Source: Monocercomonoides exilis (taxonomy: Eukaryota > Preaxostyla > Oxymonadida > Polymastigidae). Taken from it: DNA of 64,000 nucleotides. Below, piece by piece: positions 11,330 to 21,789 of this stretch. Made by a program: the position numbers and the translations under genes. Each line of letters opens with the position of its first letter. The stretch's first letter is position 1. The stretch is taken from assembly GCA_001643675.2 (NCBI GenBank), contig LSRY02000044.1:248001-312000 (forward strand), read 5' to 3'. The notes under the pieces are model-generated. The model was given only the letters and a program-made list of their open reading frames with translations. It made no database searches and had not been told where the DNA came from.

Positions 11330-11890
11330 TTTTTGACATTCTGCATTGTTTCCATAAACACTGCAATGATATATTCATCCAAATGCCAGACACAACTTGT
11401 AATTAGCCAGTAACCTCCAATATTCCACTCACTCAATTTAAAACATTTCATAACTCATTCCACTTCCTGCAGAGCGATAGCAGCGCCTTCTTCAAAGCAA
11501 AGCCTGGGTAAACCTGTGGAATATCCAACGGAGTATTTTTTTTCTCCTCCGAATGATGGCGGAGAAAAGCTGTTTGAGCTTTTCGCATTTGAAGATGATG
11601 AAAATGTGCAGTGTTGCTTGAAATTCAACGAAGGAGCGAAAGATTGCTGTAGGAAAAGAATTCCAAGGAATTCTAGCTGATCACGGCGAGCGATAAGCAT
11701 ATTAAAGCCGGACTGAAAAAAAGACGCAACCGAACAATCTGTTGCCAATGCTGGAGATCACGCAAAACTTCATCAGATCGACAATATTTTATACACAGTT
11801 GCGGGTAAACTTCTTCATTTTCCTGTATCTCGGGACATTCCACTTTTCCATATCCAAATAGATTGCCATCTTCTATTTTTAATGTGTTTC
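11330..11890 (-). other. Unidentified coding-like exons (minus strand)
   Basis: Three minus-strand blocks look like genuine protein: about 11890-11755 (with NLFGYGKVECPEIQ and LRDLQHWQQI), 11735-11455 (with ARRDQLEFLGILFLQQ, ending in an EEGAAIALQEV block), and about 11450-11325 (with SEWNIGGYWLITSCVWHLDE). A TTTTTTCAG acceptor-like site separates the first two, and a TGA separates the last two in the same frame. They lie inside the putative inserted segment. I do not recognise the family. Confidence 0.35.
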
Positions 11891-11899
11891 AAAAAGAAA

Positions 11900-13190
11900 C
11901 ATTTTCAACGAGTTTCTCAGTTCAGAATTAGACCTTATTTTATGCATCCAATCTTTAAAACTGTTTTTATGTCAATCGAGTTGAAACAAATGACTACGAA
12001 TATGTAATGACCATAAAAGATAAAATGCTGCTTTTAGAAAAAAAAACTGCAAAATAAAAATGCAACAAACATATCAAAACTTGAATCAAATGACTGTTTT
12101 TGGTAAATATGAAAAATGTTTGTTGGTTACATTTTTGCAACAAATATTATTAAATAAGTGTTCACTGCGACAGAAAACATTCAAACAGGAACATAATGCA
12201 TTTTTCAATATATGTAATTTGAATATCTATAAGAAATTAACAAAATAAACCATTGTTTCCTTGTAGATTGATGAAAGCAGTAAAAATTAAAAATACCTCC
12301 TTTCATATTTTTAATAAAAAATTCTATTCTGGTTTATCGAAAAAAACAAAAGGAAAGTATAGTTTCAATTTCATTGTTTGTACTGCAATGAAGAGTTGTT
12401 GAAATATGACATATTATTTATTATTTGAAAAAAAGCAAATGTCAGACGATCTCTGATATTTCAAAAAGAATTTCTAACCCGTTTCTTTTATTCTGCACAC
12501 ATGATGTCCATCTTGAAATTCGTTCTTCCACATGGTTTGCTTTTGGAATTATGACAATTCTGAAAAAAAGCTTTCGAAAGTATTGTTATTTATCCAAGAT
12601 CAATAGAAATTTATTTCTGTTAGGTCTGTTCGAAGAAGAATATACACAATTATCCAATATAACGCAGTATTCATATTAAAATAAGATCAGCAACGAACGA
12701 AATACAAAAAAGAAAAGTTTTGATAAACTTTTTCTTATTCGAAGAGAAATTGATTGTTTTTAGGAAATAATTACATATATTTCAGGTCATTTTCTCTTTA
12801 TCTGAATGAAATGCTTTGACATATCTTGGTTTGTTGCTGCAACTACGTATTTCACTGTTATAATTCTTTATTTGAATTTTTTGTCTTCTTTTTGTGAAAA
12901 TTGTCGAATTTTTTCTAAATGAAACTTCTGAAGAAATCATATTGGAAAAAAAACCGTGGAGCATCTCATCATGCTTAAACTTGCCGAAGAATTTATCTTT
13001 CAAATTGAATCCAAACCTAAATTTTTTTAATAATGTTTGTGATTTCAACGTGTTCTTTAATTGCACACCAACAAATAATTATAGATCCATAATTTTCATC
13101 TTCCATCCTTTCTTCTTCTCAGGGAAAGCTGAGATTTCAAAGGAAGAGCAATTAAACGCTGTGTCTTCTGATCGTTTTCTTTCATAAAAG
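11900..13190. other. AT-rich sequence with no supported gene
   Basis: Several 60-95 codon frames exist but show no domain or supporting structure. The 23-bp sequence at 12448-12470 is an exact copy of 15496-15518. Confidence 0.5.
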
Positions 13191-13397
13191 CGTCTGAGAA
13201 ACCCTAAACAGGCTGCAAAATCGGTGGTGAAGATAAGTGGAGAAACGTCAATTATGGAGCAGTGGAGATTGAAATCAAACGTAGTAGAAGTTGTTGTTGC
13301 GAAAGAAACAATTCTCCCGTGTATAGAGAAAGAGGCAGAAAAGAAGAAGGAATTGAAAGGAGCAAAGGAAGATGAGGTGGCTGAAGAGGGGGATTAA
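13188..13397 (+). other. Short coding-like ORF fragment
   Basis: About 69 open codons rich in Val/Lys/Glu (including the segment EVVVAKETILPC) follow a TAA, and the same frame upstream of that TAA also reads protein-like back to about 13115. It could be an exon or the tail of a decayed element gene. No homology was recognised. Confidence 0.3.
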
Positions 13398-13991
13398 AGA
13401 AGTTGAAGTGAAATTTGAAGAAATTGAAGAGGTGAAGGAGAAGGAAGAAGATTTGGTTTTGGAAACGGGTGAAGAGGATGCAAATCAAGAAGAGGATATA
13501 GCAGAAAAAGTGGGAAGGAAAAAATGCAGATTGGGATGGAGGAAAATGAAATAAGACATAAATCACCTGTTGGAAAATGAAACTTTTTCTTATTGATTCA
13601 ACTCTAAATCAACTTTATCATTCATATCTTGTGTTAATTATTTTTTTCCACAAACAAAATTCAAACACTTCTTTTAAAAATTGCGAAAATAATAATAGCT
13701 TGCTTATTAAGAACACTGAGACCAAGTGAATTTGAAATTTGAATTTTCAAATATTAAAGTGCCATTCAAAAAATTCGTACATTCTTTATTGATTAAAAGA
13801 ATGAGCAAAGAGATGCACAACATACAAAAACCAAAAAATCGATGTCTGACACAAGAAGAAATGTGATAACGTTCAAAACAAAACTTTATCAAGAGAAATT
13901 CACTCAAAATAATAAATGAAAATATTCAGGTTGATTTAAACAAAAATGCTTTTTCAGCAAAAAAAATTATCATCTTCACTTTATTCACTCT

Positions 13992-14794
13992 TCAATCTCT
14001 GAACTTCCCAACGAGTTCCGTAGCTTTCGCAATTGTGATTTGCTTGTCATCCAATGCGGTGTCCTTCAGGTTAATTGCATAAGTTATCTTCACCAACGCT
14101 TCCCTTCCCCCAAAGCACTTATCAAACTCTCGACGCAGCTTTCTCAACGTCGGCCGCTCTCCTGCCGCTCCCGATAGGCTCGCCCGAACACCATTCTCGT
14201 CCGAGTTCCCCCTCAACCTTCTCAGGTCAGGTCTTTCTCCATTCACAATCTTCTGCCCTGCCACCTCAGCCTCGTATTCCACAAATGGCATCTGCAGCGT
14301 CAGGCACTCTCACGCCATCATCCCGATAGAAAACTCCACCGTCTTCTTTGTCGCGTGCCCCTTTGCACCATTCAGCAGCTCTGACGCCTTCTACCGTATG
14401 CACTTCTTCCAGAGATCATCTTCGTGCTCGGACGTTGTGAAGTGGGAGGTTATTTTGTGAATATTAATTCTTCACAGAAACATCAGAGGAAGATGTGGCC
14501 ATGGTGGAGGCTGAAAAGATGGAGGAAGTGTCAGAGTCTGACGAGCAGTCTAAGTAGAGCGCAATTCTGATTACCATTTGCTCAGAGAATAGCGCAATCA
14601 GCGGATAGAGAGAGGTTTGATTGGAGTTTGCCTTTCATTTCGCAAAAGCAGTGAAGCACGTGATTATCCAAGAAGAACAAGACCTGTACAGCTGTTTGTT
14701 CTATTTTCTGCAAAGCACCAATCTCCATCTCCTTCTTCTCATTCCTTCCATAAAGCAGCATAACCAGCTTAACTATTTGATCCAAAACATACAT
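13992..14794 (-). pseudogene. Kinase-like tail fragment of the surface-protein family
   Basis: On the minus strand, 14794-14582 encodes MLLYGRNEKKEMEIG and IEQTAVQVLFFL, matching the kinase-like region of the complete gene (MLLHGRNKTKEM...). A frameshift near 14580 is followed by FSEQMVIRI. The segment 14400-13992 then encodes the C-lobe (ECLTLQMPFVEYEAEVAG, then GERPTLRKLRREF). The two conserved tryptophan codons of RWMAPE and MLWECLT have become TAG and TGA. The fragment has no membrane span or ectodomain. It is an older, more diverged paralogue than those at 3-1457 and 33819-40766. Confidence 0.85.
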
Positions 14795-14799
14795 TTTCC

Positions 14800-15480
14800 T
14801 ATGTTGGAAATTGTGTGTAACTTTTCAAAAGATTTTTAAAAAGATATATAGGAATGATTAATTTGTTATTTTCATTAGTCAAAAAATGAATGTTAAAAAA
14901 TAAATAACTTAAAATAATAATGATAAATAATAGAACATGCACGATAAATGTTGATTTAACGCAAGCGATTTCCTCATTTCTGATTCACGCTCCATTTTCA
15001 ATCAAGTCAATAATTATTCAAATTGTTGTTCATTTTTAACGAATAATGAATAGCATTAATCACCAAAAATAGTGTTGTGAAAAGATGTTCGAAAAACATG
15101 CTATGAAAGCAATGACTTCTTCACATATCAATGAAAATATGAATTGTTAATAAAAAAACAATATCCCTTTAATTTTTGAAATGATAGAAGCTATTTTGGT
15201 TTATGGAAAATAATAAAAATTGAGAAATGTTTTATACTTGTGATAAATATCAAAATGGTGCATTATCTTTTTATGATATGGGACAGAATTCTTTCATTTA
15301 TGAAAAATTCAATGATTTGTTCCAAACTTTTTCTGCAATCGTATGGAAATTATTCTTCCATGATCGTGCAATATTAAATATGAAAATATAAAAATCGAAA
15401 AAAATCTTTGAAAGAACTGTGTGGAACAAAATTCATAAAACACAAAATTTCGTCCCATATATTATTCGTTTATCGATAAA
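14800..15480. other. AT-rich stretch, nothing recognised
   Basis: No gene-like frame, hairpin or repeat of note was seen between the kinase fragment and the paralogue half at 15484. Confidence 0.5.
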
Positions 15481-15483
15481 AAA

Positions 15484-17178
15484 CTATAATGGGAAGATCT
15501 CTGATATTTCAAAAAGAAAGTGCCATATTGAAGATTTTTGAAGAATGAGATTTGATATTGCACATGCATCAAGTTGTAATTCTCCTTCTGCCGTATTAAT
15601 GATGTGAAATGGAATGATTGCAAAAGCTTCATTAACTCCGTCCGTCAATTGTTTTGCTGTGAATGAGCAATTCATAATTTCAAGAATCCCTCTCTCTGGT
15701 GATATCAGTGATTCGTGGGAAGAGATGAAATCTGAATCAAACACAAAATTCACTCTCAATAATGAGACTGTTCCAGTTGTTGTTATCAATGCCTCTCTTG
15801 TTTTTCCAATGTTTGATTTCACTTCAACTTCACACATCTCTCTGCTCTTCGAACTCAGACTCATTTCCTTCAGATTTATCTCTTCTCCAATCACACTCTC
15901 TTCAACAATGAGAATTTGACTTATCAGCTCTGATGTCAAGTGAATCAGACCCCGTTCAATTGAATCACATGGAAGAGCATTTGTTCCACATTGTCTGTCA
16001 TTCGATCCAACCGCACTGCTCACAACAATTGTGTCACTCTGATGGATAGTCACAAACTCAATCAGATTCGTATCTTCTTTGTGTTCACAACTATCAATTC
16101 CATAGATTGCATTTATTCGTGAATAATGATTCTCTCGAAGATCAAACTGAAATTGTCTTTCATTGATCTGCGATGTGATGTTGAAACATTCAATGAAAAT
16201 ATCATTCCCCACTCTTGCTGTGTTCGCACTGAACTTCATTCCCATAAATGTGAAATTCAAATCCCCTCTTTCCTTTGTTGCCAGATACACCCCTCCTCCT
16301 CTCCCATTTGTGCAGCTGCAATGGATGATTGTTGAGTTAATCATCTTCATCGATCCTGATGCACCCAATGTGAAGAATATCGCCCCTCCTTTTTCACTTG
16401 TTTCTGCCTTGTCTTCTGTGATGTTGCTCGAATTCACAACCAAACAAATCTTTTTCTCACTTGTTGACTCCAAAATGCTTGCTCCATCGTCACTTCTTTT
16501 CACTCCTGAAAATGATGATTTCTCAATCTCAATATTCACACATTCTTCATCACCTCCTTCATTTATCTTCAATCCTTGTTCAGATTTCTTGATTGATAAA
16601 ATGCAACCACCACTTTCATTCAACGATTCCACTCGAACATTCACAAAATGGCAAGTTATTCCAGAATCATGAATGACAAAAATACTGTTTCCAACATTGC
16701 ACGATTCCATCGACAAATCATTCACTTCCACTGTTCCTCCAATCACATCCACAAACACACAATCAAATCCATTGTTCACTTCTGCCTCTGAATGGAATGA
16801 GCAACCACTTATCACCAAAGCTCCTTCTTTGTTTGAAATAATTGTTTTGGCTGAATTGTCAAATCCAGTTAACAGTTGCAGATGGATATTCGTCAATTCA
16901 AGATGAATATCATTCACCATGAAATATTCCAGTTGACTTCCAATTGACTTTTCAAAATTCAAAGTTGCTTTCACATTCTCTTCTCCCATCTTCACACTCT
17001 TTTTGATCTGATAATTGGACACGTTGAATGAATCTTGAATAATTGTTGATCCTTCAATTTGAATGGTTTTCTTTCCATTCCCCTTTTCCATGTTTTCCAT
17101 CCCTTTCCACATCGTTTGGCATGGATCATCCTCGCTTCCACATCTTGCAACATCAAATTCACTATTAGAGTTAAACAA
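15484..17178 (-). pseudogene. Upstream half of the broken beta-helix surface-protein paralogue
   Basis: An open minus-strand frame of about 560 codons is homologous to residues about 974-1520 of the protein at 33819-40766, starting exactly at the module-opening motif FDVARCG...PCQTMW. It contains the second module opener (DRQCGTNALPCDSI) and Gly-rich rungs such as EKGGAIFF and GRGGGVYL. It lacks a signal peptide, the N-terminal 970 residues, the membrane span and the kinase-like tail. The frame ends in unrelated residues after ISNLILQ, where the putative insertion begins. About 15540-16260 is nearly identical in DNA to 37625-38350, whereas the rest of the fragment has diverged, suggesting gene conversion. 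Confidence 0.85.
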
Positions 17179-17331
17179 ATCTCATTTTAACAATTCTTTT
17201 TTTAAAAGAAAAAACAAACTTTTATTGTGTGCATTGTATTTATTTCTAAATATCGAATTGATTTGGACAATTGAAGTTAATCTGTGCAAAAAAGATTTAT
17301 TTTAAAATGTAATGATCGAGCCTAATACTTG

Positions 17332-17379
<48 letters not shown>
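17332..17379. repeat. Poly(A) tract of 48 bases
   Basis: An uninterrupted run of 48 A follows GAATACTTG-like sequence just upstream of the broken paralogue. It may be slippage or the tail of a retro-inserted sequence; no target-site duplication was found by eye. Confidence 0.9.
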
Positions 17380-17380
<1 letters not shown>

Positions 17381-17839
17381 ATTTGAAAGGAAAAAACAAA
17401 ATAAATATTTATTTGATAGAATGAATCATATAATACTTTTTTCGAGCTATTGCAACCTTATTTGAAATTTGAAATTTGCAGCTTTTTAACATTCAAGCGA
17501 AAAAAAACATGATAATCTGTTTGAAAAAAGGAGCTGTTTTCAAAATAAAACAAGTGGGCATATAATTATATACTTATATTAACATATAAAAGAGAACGAA
17601 TCACAAACTTTTGAGTTCGATTTCTGCTCAAAAAGCATATTTCACTTTTCATATAATAAATAAATATATTGTGGGTTAGATCAAAGATGAATGAATAAAT
17701 TTTTTGTTAATGATTTTCATTTTTTTGATGAAAATTAACAAATATAATAAGTCTTTATAATAATGCAAACACGTTGGATGTCCAAAAATCACGTTTTCTT
17801 TAAAATTTGATTATTTTTTTAATGAAATTCATGTTTTTT

Positions 17840-17925
17840 TGGTCATTTTTCAAAAACCATTTATTTCAACAAATAAAATTCTTTTCGAAAAATCGGTCCA
17901 TAAAAAGTTTTTAAATAATTATTAT
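17840..17925 (-). repeat. Dispersed AT-rich repeat, inverted copy
   Basis: Read on the minus strand it matches about 4566-4640 on the plus strand (shared ATGGACCGATTTTTCG core with similar flanks). The two copies are 13 kb apart and inverted. Confidence 0.6.
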
Positions 17926-17928
17926 CTA

Positions 17929-18450
17929 TTAATTCGTTATAATTTGAGGGTTAAAAAACGCAAATTGCAAAAGGAACGCGTTTGAACCAATGCAAGTGGG
18001 GGAGTTACAGGAGAGGTGGAAGAGGATGGGGATGATTTGATTTGTGGAGTTGTTATCGATGGAGAGGGCAGGTACTGTTATTGAGTCTTGTGTCTGTTGG
18101 AAGAGGGCAGACGAGGCTGATGGATCTGGTGAAGAAGATGTTGATAATGAAGAAAATGAAGAAAATGATGATGTTGATTGTGATGACTGCGAATGTGAGT
18201 TTTGTGGTTGGGGAATACCACTGGAGGCGATGGTGGAGGCAGTTGTGCCATTTCCAGTGATTTTAGTGTCAACCGCGCTGAAAGTGAGTGTTTGAAGAGG
18301 AACAAATGTTGAGGAAAGGAGGGTGAGAGAGGCGTCGTGGAGGAGGGAAATGAAGCCGGTGAGGGCAAACTCAAATGCAGAACATGGACTTTTCTGCATT
18401 CTGCAAGAGGCATTGACATCAGTTCCGTTGATAGATACAAATTCATATTA
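17929..18450 (-). pseudogene. Fragment of a second beta-helix repeat protein family
   Basis: The minus-strand frame from about 18450 contains a module opener (NGTDVNASCRMQKSPCSA), then the segment FALTGFISLLHDASLTLL and TFSAVDTKITGNGT, followed by a Ser-rich tail. Homologous residues occur at 50639-50923 on the plus strand (ALNGFISLLQDASLTLL, TFSAVDTKTTGN). Both are isolated fragments about 65-150 residues long with no start signal peptide, membrane span or kinase-like region, so they look like debris of full-length genes elsewhere. Confidence 0.65.
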
Positions 18451-18898
18451 GATATCTTTACGAAAGATGGACGTGTGTTTTGTTTTGCAGCAGCTTGACA
18501 ATTGATGACAGGTTTATAAATTAAATATGTTATTTTTATTTTAAAGAAAAGGCTAAATATCTGCATTAGAAGAACAAATCGAAAAGATGGGACTGATTGA
18601 CAAAACCTCAGGTTATTGTTTAATACTATTTTTTCTGAGAAATATTATTTTTGAACTTCATTAACTTATTATTTGTTAAATTTATTTGCAGTGAAGTTGA
18701 GGAAAAACTGGGCTGCAAAAAACCTAAGAGATCTTAAAGACAAAGGAAACCCGAGTTAAAATGAAAAAAAACCGAAATAAGAAAAGTGCAAATCGCTAAT
18801 GGTCATTCTTTGTTGGATTCTGCTTCTTTGTTGATCTCGTCACATGCAATTTTCCGTTGTTTTGAATAATCCATTCGTATTTTTTCATCTTGCATTGA

Positions 18899-20044
18899 TT
18901 ATCGTTTTCTTTTCATTTTCTCCCTGAAAAATAAATTTGATTTGTATCTTTTTTCCCTTTGTCTTTTCACTTCATCTTGATAAAAAATAAGGCATTGCTT
19001 CTCAGAATTCCAATCGTCTTTTGTCAGATCGTTTGCCTGTATGTTTATATATGTCAGCCACACAGCAATTTCTATATCAATTTTTGCATCGTCCAGCTTA
19101 TTCCGATATATGCATGCGCATTGTATCCACGACCGTTTCATCCTACAAAAAAACCATTCCACTGGAATTCGTTTTTTTGCAAGACTCACATTGAATTCCA
19201 TTTCATCTTTGGATTTGGTATTTTTAATTGGAGTGATTAGATCCAACCCTTCTCCAACCCCGTGATATCCTCGATCCCCAATTATTTTCCATTGAGTATT
19301 GCATTCATTCAGGCAATTCTTATGTCTATCCTCATTTGAAATCTGAAAATATTCAAATAATAGATGCAAATCCTTTCAAAATAGAGAGAAATCATGGATA
19401 TGCATTTCAACGACTTCAGATGCGAATAAAGCTTCAAATGGATAAGAAGCGGCAACAGCAACTTGAATTTTAACACCATAAACTTTATGATGTCCGTCCC
19501 AAAAAAATTTTTGTTTTTCAAAACTTCCAACTGGCTTCTCAGTTCGTATGGAGGTTGCATCAACCAACAACGCAACATCTCCGAATAAGTCGTCGCTTTC
19601 AATTAAAACTGGTCTTCTCTTTTTTTCGTTCATTTGCCTGAGAACATGTAATATAAAAGGACGGAAGAAATTTATCGAGACAGAAATCACGTGGTTTGTT
19701 TTATCGAACCATAGCCCAATTTGAGTTTGAGTTGTCCACGACGACAACCATTCCAAGAAATAAAGCAATCTATCTGTTGTTGAAAAAATACCCTTAGGAC
19801 CTCTCCTTGGTACTTTGGAAATGATGCTATCGAGTTCACAAACAATTGAAAAAATATGATTTTCTGATAATCCGAATCTTTCAAATGCCTTTTTTGTCCG
19901 AATAAAGTCGTTCAATTTTCCTTCTGGCTCTGGGGGAGGAAGGTCTCTTATTTTTGTTTGAGAGATTCGAGTTTTATATTCTTTGTTGATAAGAATCTGA
20001 TTCACAAATTGCACGATCGAAATTTTTTTCTTTTTCTTTATCAT
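18899..20044 (-). mobile_element. PIF/Harbinger-like DDE transposase gene, one in-frame TGA
   Basis: The minus-strand frame encodes a DDE_Tnp_4/HARBI1-type nuclease. It shows a helical N-terminus with FERFGLSENHIF, then the first Asp in LLVDATSI, the conserved FWDGHHKVYGVKIQVAV block, the second Asp in IIGDRGYHG, and the catalytic Glu in RIPVEWFFCRMKRSW. A single TGA (19376-19378) interrupts the frame between HDFSLF and KDLHLLFEYF, so this copy is inactive unless the codon is bypassed. I chose the ATG at about 20044 because the frame upstream to 20125 starts only with TTG after a stop. The frame ends at a TAA, beyond which hydrophilic sequence continues 32 codons to a TGA at 18803. No terminal repeats were found by eye. 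Confidence 0.83.
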
Positions 20045-20125
20045 TTGCTTTTCAATAAATTGATGAAAATTACGAACCAAAAATAATTCAAAATAAAAAT
20101 AAGGCAAACTCTTTATCTTTTGCAA

Positions 20126-20998
20126 TCAGTTGAGAGATTGAAATGAAACACATTTGAGTCAAACATGTTTGGCTTGAATAACAAAAAGTTTGACATGAAC
20201 TCAAAGATGTTGAAGAAGTTGCTGATAAAAAAGACTCAGGTGAAAAATGTTATCCGCTTGAAGGATTAGCCATAGGATAATCCGAATGTCCACCATGAGA
20301 GCTTGAGCTGTTATTAAATAGTATGTCAACACAAATTTTTAAAACAACAGATTATAAAATAATTATGTTTTGTTTTTCATGATTGTGAAATGATGCTAAC
20401 ATAATGAATGGATCAACTAACTGTTAAAAACTCATTTTGAATGATAAATTATAAGTAAATGCAACTGGAACGCAAGTGACTCAAAACACAAACAAATTTT
20501 GTTTCCTTTTATATATATATAATCTCTTTCTGAAAGAATAGGTTTATTTCGCAACAAGTGTAATTTATCCGTTGCAAATCTTTATTTTTTGTAACAACTT
20601 TGTATTTTGCTAAATACAGATAGTTGTTGAAATATATCTATTGTATCTTCTATTGCTTTTGAAATGATTTCCATCATCTTTATTTTTATTTTAATTTTAA
20701 TTTTAATTTTTATTTTTATTTTTATTATTTTTTTGAAGTGGAAAATTGGTGAAAGACTTTACGATATTTTGAAAGATGTTTCAAATTGGGTACCGTATTT
20801 TCTCAATAAAATTGAACATAATAATTTACCACTGATTGATAAGTTAATATAAAACATTTTTATGTGTTTCATTTCTTCGTTTTTTCTTTTATGATTTTAA
20901 TAGAAATTAATTAGAATTATGGGTTTTGATCATTGTTAACGTTGTGATCGAAATCTTTGATATTTTTCTATGTCAGTTTTTGAGCTTCAATCCCTCGT
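20126..20998. other. AT-rich stretch, no supported gene
   Basis: A 62-codon frame at 20664-20852 (Ile/Phe/Leu repeats from a TTTTAATT microsatellite, then a short charged segment) is the only candidate and lacks support. Confidence 0.5.
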
Positions 20999-20999
20999 T

Positions 21000-21048
21000 A
21001 AATGTGTTAAAAAAAACGATTCTTGGAATCCGTTTTTTTAACACATTT
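21000..21048. repeat. Perfect-type hairpin with 23-bp arms
   Basis: The left arm 21000-21022 and right arm 21026-21048 pair at 21 of 23 positions around a TTG loop (AAATGTGTT...AACACATTT). Position and form suit a terminator-like stem, a small fold-back element or transposon-end debris for the transposase at 21241-21786. Confidence 0.8.
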
Positions 21049-21240
21049 TAAAAGTGAAAAAGCCATTTTGCAGGAAAAACAGAGTATTTTTCACGTGTAT
21101 CAAAAAGGGCGGAAATGCATCATATTGGAAATGTGAAAAATGTTGATCGAAAAAATCTTTGTTTTAAACATCAGTTTTCAAGCATAATAAAATAGGGTTA
21201 GGAAAGATTCTGCTGTTGATTCTTTATTTCTCCTTAGGGA

Positions 21241-21786
21241 TTCAAAAAAAAAAAAAATACAAAGAATCTATTGGATTTATCATACAACAGCGTTGAATAA
21301 TGGTACAGTATTTGTCGTGTCTCATGCACGAATTTCTTGATCGAGCATTAAATAATTTTAGGGGGATCTGAAATCGTCGTTGAAATCGATGAAGCCATTT
21401 TGAGGAGAAGAAAGTGCAAAAGAGGTAGCTCAAAACGGCAGCAATGTGTTTTTGGAGCAATTGAGAGGAAAATGGATGGAACAGTTCAGAAAAAAATGAT
21501 TTGGATTGTAAAATCAAGAAAAAGAAAGCACTTGCTACCTATAATTCAAGCTCACATTTTTCAAGGATCTACAATCATGAGTGATGAGTGGGCTCCCTAT
21601 AAAGTTTTACAGGATTTTGGTTTTGAACACAAAATTGTGACACATAAAAGAAACTTCAGAGATCCTATCACAGGGGCTTGTACAAATACCGTCGAAGGCA
21701 TGTGGCACCATATGAGATCATTTTTCCCAAAATCGGGGTTTAGCAATAAGTTTCTTCAAGATTATCTGTCAACTTTTTTCGTTTAA
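21241..21786 (+). pseudogene. Merlin/IS1595-like (ISXO2-type) transposase fragment
   Basis: The frame encodes the ISXO2-like DDE core: WYSICRVSC, then GGSEIVVEIDEA (first Asp), QQCVFGAIER, LLPIIQAHIFQGSTIMSDEW (second Asp), FRDPITGACTNTVEGMWHHM (the position of the third acidic residue or its equivalent), and LQDYL at the end. Two TAA codons interrupt the part upstream of GGSEIV, and the usual N-terminal zinc ribbon and helix-turn-helix are missing. It is therefore a 5'-damaged copy. Merlin elements of eukaryotes use this transposase family. An acidic 30-residue frame follows at about 21830-21945. No terminal repeats were located. Confidence 0.82.
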
Positions 21787-21789
21787 AGT

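Larger units (their letters stand above)
7340..15525. mobile_element. Putative 8.2-kb insertion with short TIRs and TA flanks
   Basis: The two halves of one surface-protein paralogue end at this segment. Its left end begins TGGCACAATCTTTTTGAA (7340) and its right end, reverse-complemented, begins TGGCACTTTCTTTTTGAA (15525). TA dinucleotides abut both ends (7338-7339 and 15526-15527), as in Tc1/mariner-type insertions. The interior lacks a recognisable transposase and contains a kinase-tail fragment from another paralogue, so it could be a composite or nested insertion. A 23-bp stretch at the right end (15496-15518) recurs exactly at 12448-12470. Confidence 0.4.

Noticed and set aside
17332-17379. 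Poly(A) as evidence of a retrogene
   Set aside because: No target-site duplication or intronless upstream gene adjoins it, so slippage is equally likely.
20664-20852. 62-codon ORF with an Ile/Leu/Phe-rich start
   Set aside because: The hydrophobic part is a TTTTAATT/TTTTTATT microsatellite; the remaining 35 codons carry no recognisable motif.
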